From Helicobacter cetorum (GTDB taxonomy: Bacteria; Campylobacterota; Campylobacteria; Campylobacterales; UBA6016): DNA of 33,529 nt. The position numbers and the translations under genes were made by a program. This document shows, piece by piece, positions 1-7,340 of the stretch (positions are counted from its first letter, which is position 1; every line of letters starts with the position of its first letter). Location: the NCBI GenBank assembly GCA_022729705.1, contig DZAX01000022.1:1-33529 (forward strand), in the 5' to 3' direction. The notes under the pieces are model-generated. The model was not told the origin of the DNA and did no database searches. It worked only from the letters and a program-made list of their open reading frames with translations.

Positions 1-51
1 ATCTAAAATTGAGACGATAGTCAATAGGAATAAGGATTTTACGAATATCAT
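1..51 (-). CDS. Partial CDS, first 17 codons of a possible exported or membrane protein
   Basis: Just beyond the HD-GYP gene on the minus strand there is an ATG at 49-51. It opens a frame running off the window edge, reading MIFVKSLFLLTIVSILD. A lysine followed by a hydrophobic run looks like the start of a signal peptide or membrane anchor. It would be the next gene of the same minus-strand cluster, 7 nt after the preceding stop codon. The Shine-Dalgarno sequence is weak and only 17 codons are visible, so the frame could be chance. No function can be assigned. Confidence 0.35.
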   Translation of the reverse strand, partial: MIFVKSLFLLTIVSILD

Positions 52-58
52 TGCCACG

Positions 59-1156
59 CTACGGAGCGCGACGGAGGAATTGCTTGGATTTAGGTGCGAA
101 AGATGAGTTATCAATATTATCTAAAAGCAATTCTGTTATTTTTGGATCAAAATGCTTTCCTTTTTCCTCTTTGAATAACCCTAGTATTCTCTCAAGCTCC
201 CAAGCTTTTTTATAAACCCTATCGCTTCCGAGAGCATCAAACACGTCGGCTATTGCGGTGATGCGTCCGTAAATATGAATATCCTCGCCTTTTTTGCCGT
301 TTGGGTATCCGCTACCATCCCATTTTTCGTGATGCTCATGCGCAACTATAGCGGCCGCCTTTAGAATCGGTCGTTCAGAATATCTCAACAGTTCAAAACC
401 TATCGTGGCATGTGTTTTCATTATCTTCCACTCATCTTCGTCTAGTTTGTCCGGCTTTTTTAACACGCTATCGGGGATACCAACTTTGCCTATATCGTGC
501 ATCGGAGAGGATATTTTTAGTAGCTCCGCTTCACTCTCGGACAATCCGACCAATCTTGCTAGTAGATACGAGTATTCGGCAACTCTTTTGACGTGATTAC
601 CGGTTTCTTTGCTTCTTGTCTCTCCTATCTCGCCCATTTTGTAGACTATCTCTTTTTGGGTATTGATAATCTCCTCTTGAAGTTTTACTAGTTCTGTCGC
701 ATTAAATCCATACGCCAAAATCGAATCTATATCTTTGACGCACTTAAAATGCACCATAAACGTCTCTCCATCAAGTCCGTAGCTTTCAAGTCTGTTGCCA
801 TTTTCGTCGATACAGTTTTTTGGATTTTGCGGCTTTAGCATTGATTTTACATTAATCATCTCTTTTAGTTTACCAATATCGGCTCTATTGGTAAATTTCA
901 AATTGCCGTCTTTATCAAACAAAAATATCGGTTCCGGATTATATTTTGGCAGTTGTGAGAGATAATAATTTTCTAAAGCCTCCGCTTCATTTACCCTAAG
1001 CACCGCATACAAAGGGCAATGGTTGTTTGCGCCCGTATATACAAGCAATAGTGCGATTGGAATCATCCACCAAAAGTTACCGTAAGAGGCAAAGCCCACG
1101 ATAAAGATGCCTATTGTTATTCTGATTATACTTTCGTATCTAAAAAGATTGTTCAT
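59..1156 (-). CDS. DUF2892-PAS-HD-GYP protein, putative cyclic-di-GMP phosphodiesterase
   Basis: 365 aa. Residues about 8-55 form two hydrophobic segments ending in a CPLY motif, as in the DUF2892 (YgaP-like) membrane domain. Residues about 72-155 look like a PAS-type sensor (PIFLFDKDGNLKFTN). Residues about 175-345 are an HD-GYP domain with H188, the HD pair H220-D221 (MHDIGKVGIPD), H249, H273/H275/H276 and the GYP triplet at 283-285. The metal ligands of active HD-GYP enzymes appear present, so hydrolysis of cyclic-di-GMP is likely, at the inner membrane. It starts 22 nt after the chemoreceptor gene and is probably the distal part of the crp-nrtS-mcp cluster. The upstream DUF2892 mini-protein shares the same membrane module. 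The signal sensed is unknown. The family call is firm; activity is inferred. Confidence 0.9.
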   Translation of the reverse strand: MNNLFRYESIIRITIGIFIVGFASYGNFWWMIPIALLLVYTGANNHCPLYAVLRVNEAEALENYYLSQLPKYNPEPIFLFDKDGNLKFTNRADIGKLKEMINVKSMLKPQNPKNCIDENGNRLESYGLDGETFMVHFKCVKDIDSILAYGFNATELVKLQEEIINTQKEIVYKMGEIGETRSKETGNHVKRVAEYSYLLARLVGLSESEAELLKISSPMHDIGKVGIPDSVLKKPDKLDEDEWKIMKTHATIGFELLRYSERPILKAAAIVAHEHHEKWDGSGYPNGKKGEDIHIYGRITAIADVFDALGSDRVYKKAWELERILGLFKEEKGKHFDPKITELLLDNIDNSSFAPKSKQFLRRAP

Positions 1157-1178
1157 TTCTATTTTTTTTGCGCCAATA

Positions 1179-2072
1179 CTAAACCGATAACGATTTAAGC
1201 TTATGCAAAAGATTTTCTCCTAGATTTACGTTGTCGCTAGAGCCGTCTATTGCTTTTGCCGTATCGCCGAGCAGCTCTTTTATTTTGCTCTGGATGCTAT
1301 CTGCGCCGCCAATTTGCTCAAGAACGTTTTGTATAACCGTTTTTGCCCCATTTTGACTATCTTTGGCAATGCTTACAAGTTCTGCAAGGTCATCGCAAGC
1401 TTTTGACGCTATCTCTTTGCTCTCTTGCGCCATAGCGTTTACGTTGCTTGTCTTTTCTTGTACCGATGCGGATATGCCAACTATCATTTTACTCTCAACC
1501 TCTATCTCTTGAGCCGATTTATTTGATTTTTCCGCTAGTTTTCGCACCTCGTCGGCTACAACGGCAAAACCTCTACCGTGCTCTCCAGCCCTTGCCGCTT
1601 CGATGGCGGCGTTGAGCGCTAAAAGGTTTGTTTGATCTGAAATCTCTTTTATTATTGATACAAATTGATAAATATTTTGATTCCTGCTGTTTAACTCGTC
1701 TATTTTGTCGGTAAAATCGCAAACTATTTGTGTAAACTGCTCTATTTTGATTACTAAGTTCTCAATTTTTCGATTGATAGAGATGGAGGTTTCTTTTGTT
1801 TGTTCGGTAGAGCGTTCGCTCGCTTCGGCAATCGCACAAACGACTTTTGACTTACCTATAAACGTATCGACCTCGTTTGCGACCGATTCGATATAGTTTA
1901 AGCGACGCTTTGAGGACTCGTTTACTTTTTGGGCGTTTGATTTTAATGTTGACGCTATGTCTAAAATGGCGGATAAATCTATATTTGATATTTTTGATTT
2001 AATCGCTTTTAGCTCTTCATACTCTTTTTTGTCTATAAGAATTTTATCGTGAGGAATTTTCGAGCCGAACAT
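1179..2072 (-). CDS. Cytoplasmic methyl-accepting chemotaxis protein
   Basis: 297 aa with no hydrophobic segment, so a soluble chemoreceptor. The conserved signalling hairpin tip lies at about residues 143-184 ([21 protein letters not shown], then [18 protein letters not shown]); this is the part that contacts CheA and CheW. The flanking 60-140 and 185-297 form long coiled-coil arms. The short N-terminus (about 60 aa) has no recognisable ligand domain, so it probably senses through a partner or its own coil region. The ATG at 2072 is preceded by AAGGAA. It lies between the NrtS-like gene (64 nt upstream) and the HD-GYP gene (22 nt downstream), suggesting one transcript linking motility and cyclic-di-GMP output to the Crp regulator. 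Family certain; signal unknown. Confidence 0.92.
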   Translation of the reverse strand: MFGSKIPHDKILIDKKEYEELKAIKSKISNIDLSAILDIASTLKSNAQKVNESSKRRLNYIESVANEVDTFIGKSKVVCAIAEASERSTEQTKETSISINRKIENLVIKIEQFTQIVCDFTDKIDELNSRNQNIYQFVSIIKEISDQTNLLALNAAIEAARAGEHGRGFAVVADEVRKLAEKSNKSAQEIEVESKMIVGISASVQEKTSNVNAMAQESKEIASKACDDLAELVSIAKDSQNGAKTVIQNVLEQIGGADSIQSKIKELLGDTAKAIDGSSDNVNLGENLLHKLKSLSV

Positions 2073-2136
2073 ACCATTCCTTTAGTTTTATTTGGATTTG
2101 CACTCCGCTTTCGATTCTATCAGATTTTTATTGCTA

Positions 2137-2409
2137 TTACAATACTGAGGCGTCTCTGAAGCTTCTGTTCTTTGGTTTTGTCTCGCGTTTCATCGCAAGC
2201 GTTGCAGCCGTATACAAAGAGACAAAAAAGGGTACTGTATACGTCAATATTAACTTGCCGATATGGATGTTTTCCAGGTGCATGCCAATAATCGCGTCGC
2301 CTTGATTGATGAGATTTAATATCGTACCCACGATTAAAGCTATTTTTAAAGCTTTTTTAATATTTGAGGTGTTGGAAGCTATTTGACAAGCGATTGATAT
2401 TTTCATCAT
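2137..2409 (-). CDS. NrtS-like small membrane protein, possible nitrate/nitrite transporter
   Basis: 90 aa with two membrane segments: residues about 20-42 (ALKIALIVGTILNLINQGDAI) and about 50-72 (KLILTYTVPFFVSLYTAATLA). The pattern KIALIVGTILNLINQGD, then LTYxVPFxVSxY resembles the small NrtS family described as nitrate/nitrite transporters; this is from memory and not searched. The basic tail (KRETKPKNR) would be cytoplasmic. The start overlaps nothing but lies only 5 nt after the crp stop, with an AGGGG Shine-Dalgarno, so it is translated from the crp mRNA. A role in nitrogen-oxide handling would fit a Crp/Fnr-type neighbour, but substrate transport is inferred from the family only. Confidence 0.65.
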   Translation of the reverse strand: MMKISIACQIASNTSNIKKALKIALIVGTILNLINQGDAIIGMHLENIHIGKLILTYTVPFFVSLYTAATLAMKRETKPKNRSFRDASVL

Positions 2410-2414
2410 AGCCC

Positions 2415-3026
2415 CTATTTCATCTTTATTTTGCCACGACCTAGCTCTGCTAGCCCATCTTTTTCCAAAACCTTTAAGATTCTGCTAATTACCACTCTAG
2501 CGCTACCAAGTTCTTCGGCGATATGCTCGTGCGTGACTGATAGCTCTTTTGTGTTTTGAGAGAGGAGCCACCTAATAAGCCTAGCGCAAAGCCTATTAAA
2601 CTTTATGTCTTCGATGATTTCCGCCAAAGAGGCTAGTCTAATCGTAAAAAGCGAAAAGATGTACTCTTGGTACTTTGCGGAGCGCATCATTAGCTCTCTT
2701 ACAGCCTCTTTTGGAAATAGCCATCCGTTTATATCGCAGATCGCCTCCGCCGTAGCGACTGCAGGCGTATTTGTTATGGCGCTTGAGGTGTTGACGATAC
2801 ACTGTTCGTTTGGCATAAGATGATAAAGAGTTATTGTTTCATCGTTGTCGCCGTGCAGATAAAGCCTTACTTTTCCGCTCTCCAAAAGCAAAATACCGCC
2901 ACACCGGTCGCCCCCGAAAAACAGTATATTGGCGGAAGGTAGAGAGACTTTTTTTAGTCTCTCTTGTGCGAATTTTTTTTCTTCCTCGCTAAGTATGGCA
3001 AAAAAATCGAAAGACGAAATTTTCAT
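2415..3026 (-). CDS. Crp/Fnr-family transcriptional regulator
   Basis: 204 aa from the chosen ATG at 3026 (MKISSFDFFAIL), preceded by a G-rich Shine-Dalgarno; an upstream ATG at 3062 would add 12 weakly supported residues. The N-terminal half is a cyclic-nucleotide-binding-type beta barrel (ILFFGGDRCGGILLLESGKVRLYLHG). The C-terminal half is a winged helix with the recognition-helix pattern HIAEELGSARVVISRILKVLEKDGLAELGRGKI. There is no Fnr-type N-terminal cysteine cluster, so it is not a classic oxygen-sensing Fnr. Such regulators in Campylobacterota often answer to nitrosative or electron-acceptor signals. It lies between the DUF2892 mini-gene (42 nt upstream) and the NrtS-like gene (5 nt downstream), and probably controls this cluster. 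The effector is unknown. Confidence 0.9.
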   Translation of the reverse strand: MKISSFDFFAILSEEEKKFAQERLKKVSLPSANILFFGGDRCGGILLLESGKVRLYLHGDNDETITLYHLMPNEQCIVNTSSAITNTPAVATAEAICDINGWLFPKEAVRELMMRSAKYQEYIFSLFTIRLASLAEIIEDIKFNRLCARLIRWLLSQNTKELSVTHEHIAEELGSARVVISRILKVLEKDGLAELGRGKIKMK

Positions 3027-3068
3027 AACCGCCCCCCTATGATTAGAGATGATTATATCCAAAAAAAA

Positions 3069-3257
3069 TTAGCTTCGTTTATACCCTGTATTTAGCCCTA
3101 ATATTGGATAAAACGGACAAAACGAAAAAAGTCCGGTAAGTAAAGGGATAGCGCCTATCGCACCAAGCCAATTTTGGGCGATAAAGCCGTAAACTATAAT
3201 TAAAAGCCCGATAACAACCCTGACAACCCTATCTAGCATACCGACATTGCATTTCAT
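3069..3257 (-). CDS. DUF2892-type small inner-membrane protein
   Basis: 62 aa from the ATG at 3257, which has GGGAGA about 8 nt upstream. A longer frame reaches 3347, but its extra 30 residues look unlike the family, so the short start is preferred. The sequence starts MKCNVGMLDRVVRVVIGLLI and has two membrane helices (RVVRVVIGLLIIVYGFI and LGAIGAIPLLTGLFSFCPFY), ending at the CPFYPILGLNTG motif typical of DUF2892 (the YgaP membrane domain). It is the first gene of the minus-strand cluster. The same module is fused to PAS-HD-GYP at the end of the cluster. Membrane location is clear; the biochemical role of DUF2892 is unknown. Confidence 0.85.
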   Translation of the reverse strand: MKCNVGMLDRVVRVVIGLLIIVYGFIAQNWLGAIGAIPLLTGLFSFCPFYPILGLNTGYKRS

Positions 3258-3511
3258 ACATATTCTCCCAAGTCTAAATTTCAATGGCATTATCTCTGTT
3301 TTTAAAATATTTGTCTGCAACCTATGTTGCAAAGCAAAATTATGCAAACTCTATTGAAAATTTGAACTAATGGTACTCAACTTTCGCACATAAATCCAGC
3401 TCCAAATTCATTCAAACAATCTAGCTAAAAACATCTACGAAAGCCCCATAAATAAGCACTTTAAGGTATAATTACTTCATCACAAACAGTTATACAAGGA
3501 GCTACTTTTTT

Positions 3512-3577
3512 ATGGGTCTTGACAATTATATTGAATTTGCTATGAAAAACCTACTCAAAAATACTCACTCAAAGTAA
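3512..3577 (+). CDS. Orphan 21-codon ORF, possible gene remnant
   Basis: In the 450-bp gap between the DUF2892 gene and the uracil-DNA glycosylase gene, an AAGGAG Shine-Dalgarno at about 3496-3501 precedes an ATG at 3512. The frame reads MGLDNYIEFAMKNLLKNTHSK and stops. In another frame of the same strand reading continues as KVTSSNEVLVTHHFKFFF to a stop near 3640, so a longer ancestral gene with a frameshift is possible. A sigma70-like TTGACA with 16 nt to TATGAA also lies inside (3519-3546), so the stretch could be promoter-like by chance. The rest of 3258-3647 shows nothing recognisable. No function assigned. Confidence 0.2.
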   Translation: MGLDNYIEFAMKNLLKNTHSK

Positions 3578-3647
3578 CTTCATCAAACGAAGTGTTGGTC
3601 ACTCACCATTTCAAATTCTTCTTCACTTTGTATACATGCTAGTAATG

Positions 3648-3671
3648 AACAAACGCCAATCAGCGTTTGTT
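3648..3671 (-). terminator. Hairpin downstream of the uracil-DNA glycosylase gene
   Basis: AACAAACGC (3648-3656), a 6-nt loop and GCGTTTGTT (3663-3671) form a perfect 9-bp stem, about 37 nt past the glycosylase stop on the minus strand. The minus strand leaves it through TTCATTAC, with only a weak T run, so the terminator call is moderate. A second imperfect hairpin (about 3691-3725) overlaps the end of the gene. Confidence 0.45.
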
Positions 3672-3708
3672 AAGCAAAGTGCTAATGCATATTGCAAGGA
3701 GGTGTTTA

Positions 3709-4383
3709 TCACACCCCCTCTTGCAAATACCCCTTAATCATCAACATATCCGCAAAAGCCGCCTTTTTAGCCGTATTTGGGTTTCTAATAATAAAACTAG
3801 GGTGATAAGTCGGCAATAACGGTATTCCGTGATAGTCCAGCTCCATTCCTCGCATTTTCATAATCGAGTAGTTTTGATTTAATAGAGAGTTTAGGGCTGT
3901 GCCGCCTAAGGCTACTATTAGTTTTGGGTTGATTAGTTTTATCTGTTTTTCTAGGTATGGTTTGCAGCTTGCGACCTCTGAGGGGGCGGGGACTCTGTTG
4001 TTTGGGGGGCGGCATTTGACGATGTTTGCGATATACGCCTCTTCTCTTTTTATACCTACCACGTTTTCTATCATTTTGGTTAGCGTCTCTCCGGCGGCTC
4101 CGACAAAAGGTCTTCCACTTTTATCCTCCATCTCTCCGGGTCCCTCTCCTATGAACATCACTTTTGCGTTTTCATCTCCCTCCCCAAATACAACGCTTTT
4201 TCTGCTTTTTGCCAGTTCGCATAGATGACAGCTCATGCAGGCGTTTTTGAGAGTTAGCATATCGTTTGGTAGTTCAAAGCTCTCTTTTATCTCAAAATCT
4301 TTTATCGGTTTTGCGTAGTGAAATCCCATGCTTTTTAGATGGTAGAGATATTTTAGTTTGAGGGCTAGGTTTAGGTTTTTCAT
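3709..4383 (-). CDS. Family-4 uracil-DNA glycosylase (4Fe-4S)
   Basis: 224 aa, the usual size for bacterial and archaeal type-4 (Udg-a-like) enzymes. They excise uracil from DNA arising by cytosine deamination or dUTP incorporation. Cysteines for the iron-sulfur cluster appear at C49/C52 (CMSCHLCELAKSRKSVVFGEG), C124 (VKCRPPNNRVP) and C140 (SEVASCKPYL). Catalytic motif A is FIGEGPGEMED (residues 78-87), and the DNA-binding motif is TYHPS (192-196). The N-terminal 40 residues (MKNLNLALKLKYLYHLKSMG) are a short basic extension common in Campylobacterota homologues. The gene stands alone, flanked by noncoding DNA on both sides, with a weak Shine-Dalgarno. Family assignment is firm. Confidence 0.93.
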   Translation of the reverse strand: MKNLNLALKLKYLYHLKSMGFHYAKPIKDFEIKESFELPNDMLTLKNACMSCHLCELAKSRKSVVFGEGDENAKVMFIGEGPGEMEDKSGRPFVGAAGETLTKMIENVVGIKREEAYIANIVKCRPPNNRVPAPSEVASCKPYLEKQIKLINPKLIVALGGTALNSLLNQNYSIMKMRGMELDYHGIPLLPTYHPSFIIRNPNTAKKAAFADMLMIKGYLQEGV

Positions 4384-4551
4384 CCGATCTTTTCTTGTAG
4401 TATTTTCAAAAATATCAACTCTTTAACTTATCCACTTTAATTGCGGTTGTGTATGAATTGATTAGGTGTCAAGTTTTACAGCGTTGCGCCATTCCCTTTA
4501 AAAGAGCTACATAAAACGCATCGGGTGAAATCTTGAATATTTCAGTCTCCT

Positions 4552-4822
4552 GAGCCCCTTGCAAATCTCCCCCTCAAATCATCCAAAAATCAGCTTAGAC
4601 TTCCAAGCTTGAGTTGACGATTGCATTTTAGGCGTCTTGTTTTGATTATTCTAACCAACAATGCTCTAAAAACCTACTTTTTCTCATTTTTTGAGCGTGC
4701 GAAATGGTTTGTTGTTTCAAAAAGACGCCCTTATCTTTTAAGTTAAGAGTTAGGTAGGCAGTTTAATGCTTTGATGAATGCGCAAAGCTAAAACACCAAA
4801 CGATAAATGACTAGCAACCTTG
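4552..4822. repeat. 271-bp direct repeat, copy 1 (truncated IS/MITE-like remnant)
   Basis: This segment is almost identical (about 4 transitions, no gaps) to 8270-8540 in the same orientation. It begins with GAGCCCCTTGCAAATC, which in the second copy is one half of a terminal inverted repeat. On the minus strand a short open frame reads KVASHLSFGVLALRIHQSIKLPT-stop with no start codon, reminiscent of a transposase end but not identified. Copy 1 diverges after 4822, so its other terminus is missing. The remaining noncoding DNA between 4384 and 4551 shows nothing recognisable. Confidence 0.8.
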
Positions 4823-4861
4823 GCGGCACCTTTGACATAGATGTGTCTACATCCAAAAGTT

Positions 4862-4891
4862 GGAACTTCTAAAAGAGGTTTTAGAAGTTCC
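4862..4891 (-). terminator. Strong hairpin after the P-type ATPase gene
   Basis: GGAACTTCTAAAA (4862-4874), loop GAGG and TTTTAGAAGTTCC (4879-4891) form a perfect 13-bp stem. It lies 6 nt beyond the ATPase stop codon on the minus strand and is followed by AACTTTTGG. Position and symmetry fit a transcription terminator for the arsR-ATPase unit, although the trailing T run is short. Confidence 0.6.
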
Positions 4892-4897
4892 CATTAT

Positions 4898-6832
4898 TCA
4901 ATGCCTTAACACCCTCGTGGCGTTGAGTATCGCTATAATAGCCACCCCCACATCGCCAAAGACCGCCTCCCACATAGTGGCTACGCCAAAAGCTCCCATG
5001 ACGAGGATAGCGCCTTTTACGCCAAGTGCAAACGCTATATTTTGCCACACTATTGTGTTTGTTTTTTTGGCTATTTTGAGGGCGGTTGCGATTTTTGATA
5101 CTTCGTCCGTCATCAGTACCACGTCGGCCGCTTCTATGGCGGCGTCGCTACCCACCCCGCCCATTGCTATGCCTATGTCGGCTCTTGCCAACGATGGAGC
5201 GTCGTTGATTCCGTCTCCTACAAATATTGTTTTGCCGTTTTGTTTTTTGGCAGAGATAATCTCTTCTAGTTTTTCAACCTTTTGATGCGGAAGTAGTCCG
5301 GCGTAAACGGTTTTTATGCCGAGTTTGTCCGCGACTCTTCTAGCCGCACCCTCAGAGTCACCTGTGAGCATGGCGATATTTGTGATTCCAAGACGTTTTA
5401 GCTCTTCTATCCCTTGCTTAGCGTCCTCTTTTATCTCGTCTTCTATCGTGATATATCCGGCAAGTTTACCATCAATCGCGACATATGCGGCTCTTTCAAA
5501 CTCTTTCTTTGGCGTGAGAGCTACACCCTCTTGCTCCATTAGCTTTGCGGTTCCTACTACTACTTTTTTGGAGCCTATGACAGCTTTTACACCATACCCC
5601 GCCAGCTCTTCGTGAGACGCTATATGCGCCTCATCCACCGCCTCTTTGTACGCTTTTTTGATAGAGAGTGCTATTGGGTGATTGGAGTAGCATTCGGCGT
5701 ATGCGGCGTATTTGAGCGTTTCATCCTCGCCAAATCCATCTGCGGCGCTTATGCGACTTATGCCAAACACCCCTTTGGTAAGTGTGCCAGTCTTATCAAA
5801 TACTACGGTATCCGCACTTTTGAGAGCCTCAAGAAAGTTGCCGCCTTTGATTAGTATGCCGTTTCTCGAAGCTCCACCTATGCCGCCAAAAAAACTAAGA
5901 GGTATAGAGACCACAAGGGCGCAAGGGCAAGATACGACGAGAAATACAAGAGCGCGTGAAAAACTCTCTTCAAGCGTAATCGCAGAGCCAAAAAGCGGCG
6001 GCAAAAACGCCAAAGCCGCCGCACAAAAAACCACAAAAGGTGTGTAGTATTTTGCAAATTTGGTTATAAAGTTTTCAGTCGGCGCTTTTTTGGCGCTTGC
6101 GTTTTGAGTGAGTTCTAGGATTTTTGATACTGTTGACTCGCCAAAAACTTTTGACGCTTCTATCTTTAGCGTCCCCGCTTGGTTAAGCGAACCGGATAGG
6201 ACTTCGCATCCATAAAAAGCCTCTTTTGGTAGCGATTCACCTGTTAGTGCTGATACGTCCAGCGTTGATTTGCCCTCTATCACTACACCGTCCAGTGGTA
6301 TTTTTTCGCCGGGCTTGACTAGTATCTTATCGCCGACCGCCACATCTTGCGGGTTTACACGGGTATGTCCTGAGCTTGTTATAAGATTTGCATAATCGGG
6401 TCGGATATTCATAAGAGCTGCGATGGAGCCGTGAGAACGAGCCAAAGCTATATCTTGAAAAAACTATCCTATGCGAAAAAAGAGCATAACCGCCACACCC
6501 TCCGGATACTCTCCGATAGCAAAAGCTCCGATGGTGGCAAGAGACATCAAAAAATTCTCGTCAAACGCCTTACCTTTCGAGATATTTTTGAGAGCTGATA
6601 AAAGTATCTCCCAGCCTATCAAAAAGTACGCCGTAAGATACAAAAGAAGAGCGTAAGCCGCCCCATCTTTGGCAAAAAGAGCTGCGATGAAAAACGCTAC
6701 ACCGACGCCAAACATAGCTATGTCGCGCGGCTTTATGTCTGAGTGTTCGTGATGATGGTCTTCATGTTCGTGTTTATGCTCCTCTTTTGTCTCTACATGG
6801 CAATGGGAGCAACATTTGTGATTTTGGCTCAT
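4898..6832 (-). pseudogene. Zn/Cd/Pb-type P1B-ATPase gene interrupted by an in-frame amber codon
   Basis: Read through, this is a 644-codon heavy-metal exporter of the ZntA/CadA type. The N-terminus is cysteine- and histidine-rich (KCCSHCHVETKEEHKHEHEDHHHEHSD) instead of a full HMA domain. Seen in order: TGES actuator loop, membrane CPC motif (SCPCALVVS), phosphorylation site DKTGT, the SNHPIA nucleotide-binding HP motif and GDGINDAPSLARADIGIAMG. Codon 123 (6464-6466) is TAG, exactly where homologues read RIGE-FFQDIALARSHG. The frame is otherwise intact on both sides, so a single GAG-to-TAG change is the simplest cause. The break falls before the metal-site helices; the two pieces (122 aa and about 515 aa from a TTG at 6445) are unlikely to function unless suppressed. 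A sequencing error is the main alternative. It lies 3 nt after arsR. Confidence 0.88.
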
Positions 6833-6835
6833 AAA

Positions 6836-7189
6836 TTATCCTTCTCTTAAGTGTTCTAAGCCTTGGTCGAAAATATTTTTGATATGTTCGTCGTCTAGCG
6901 AGTAGTAAACTGTCTTACCGTCTTTTCTGTTTTTGACCAGTCTTGTTTGTTTGAGGATACGTAGCTGATGTGAAATCGCCGATTGCGTCATTCCGAGAAG
7001 CTTTGCTATATCGCAAACGCACATTTCACTTACAAAGAGAGCCGAGAGTATTCGCACCCTCGTGGAATCTCCAAATACTTTGAAGAGTTCCGCCAAATCA
7101 TAAAGCATCTCCTCCGGCGGAGTTTGCTCTCTTACTTTAGAGATTATGTCGTCGTGGATTATGTCGCAGTCGCATTTGTATTCGCTCAT
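6836..7189 (-). CDS. ArsR/SmtB-family metal-sensing repressor
   Basis: 117 aa, typical size. The winged helix spans about residues 30-95, with the recognition helix MTQSAISHQLRILKQTRLVKNRKDGKTVYYSL. Possible metal ligands include the N-terminal CDCDIIHDD, the MCVCDIA motif next to the DNA-reading helix (CadC/ArsR-type cysteines), and the alpha-5 stretch DDEHIKNIFDQGLEHLREG, which carries the Asp/His pattern of SmtB/CzrA. This would fit sensing of Zn, Cd or Pb. The gene is directly upstream of the P-type ATPase on the same strand, and a 22-bp palindrome lies in front of it, so metal-relieved autorepression of the unit is expected. The ATG at 7189 has AGGAGAG in front. Family firm; metal inferred. 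Confidence 0.93.
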   Translation of the reverse strand: MSEYKCDCDIIHDDIISKVREQTPPEEMLYDLAELFKVFGDSTRVRILSALFVSEMCVCDIAKLLGMTQSAISHQLRILKQTRLVKNRKDGKTVYYSLDDEHIKNIFDQGLEHLREG

Positions 7190-7217
7190 TTATCTCTCCT
7201 TCGTATGAACATCTGCT

Positions 7218-7239
7218 TATATGAACATATATTCATATA
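7218..7239. promoter_or_regulatory. ArsR/SmtB-type palindromic operator
   Basis: TATATGAA at 7218-7225 and TTCATATA at 7232-7239 form an inverted repeat with a 6-nt centre, about 29 nt upstream of the arsR start codon. ATATGAA-N6-TTCATAT is the recognised operator style of SmtB/CadC-type repressors. A second ATGAACA half-site lies at 7204-7210. The location would let the repressor block its own promoter. Confidence 0.7.
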
Positions 7240-7319
7240 TTATCCCGTAAAGATTTAAAATTGGCTGAATGTTTTTTAAGAGGTTGATTTTTGCGTTGTA
7301 AAAAAGTGTGCAAGAAGCG

Positions 7320-7340
7320 GAGGGCTTGTTGTTTGCCCTC
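7320..7340 (-). terminator. Hairpin at the end of the 284-aa hypothetical gene
   Basis: GAGGGC (7320-7325) pairs with GCCCTC (7335-7340) across a 9-nt loop. It overlaps the TAG stop of the minus-strand gene. A run of six T residues follows on the minus strand about 15 nt further on. A terminator is plausible but the T run is not immediately adjacent. Confidence 0.4.

Noticed and set aside
3258-3347. Longer start for the DUF2892 mini-protein
   Set aside because: The added 30 residues are unlike the family and the internal ATG at 3257 has a good Shine-Dalgarno sequence.
4552-4822. Direct 271-bp repeats as a composite transposon
   Set aside because: No transposase gene or complete insertion sequence is present in either copy, copy 1 lacks one end, and no target duplication is visible. 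They are reported as remnants only.
6464-6466. Amber codon as pyrrolysine or other recoding in the metal ATPase
   Set aside because: The residue expected there by family is an ordinary glutamate, and nothing nearby suggests a pyrrolysine system. A nonsense mutation or sequencing error is simpler.
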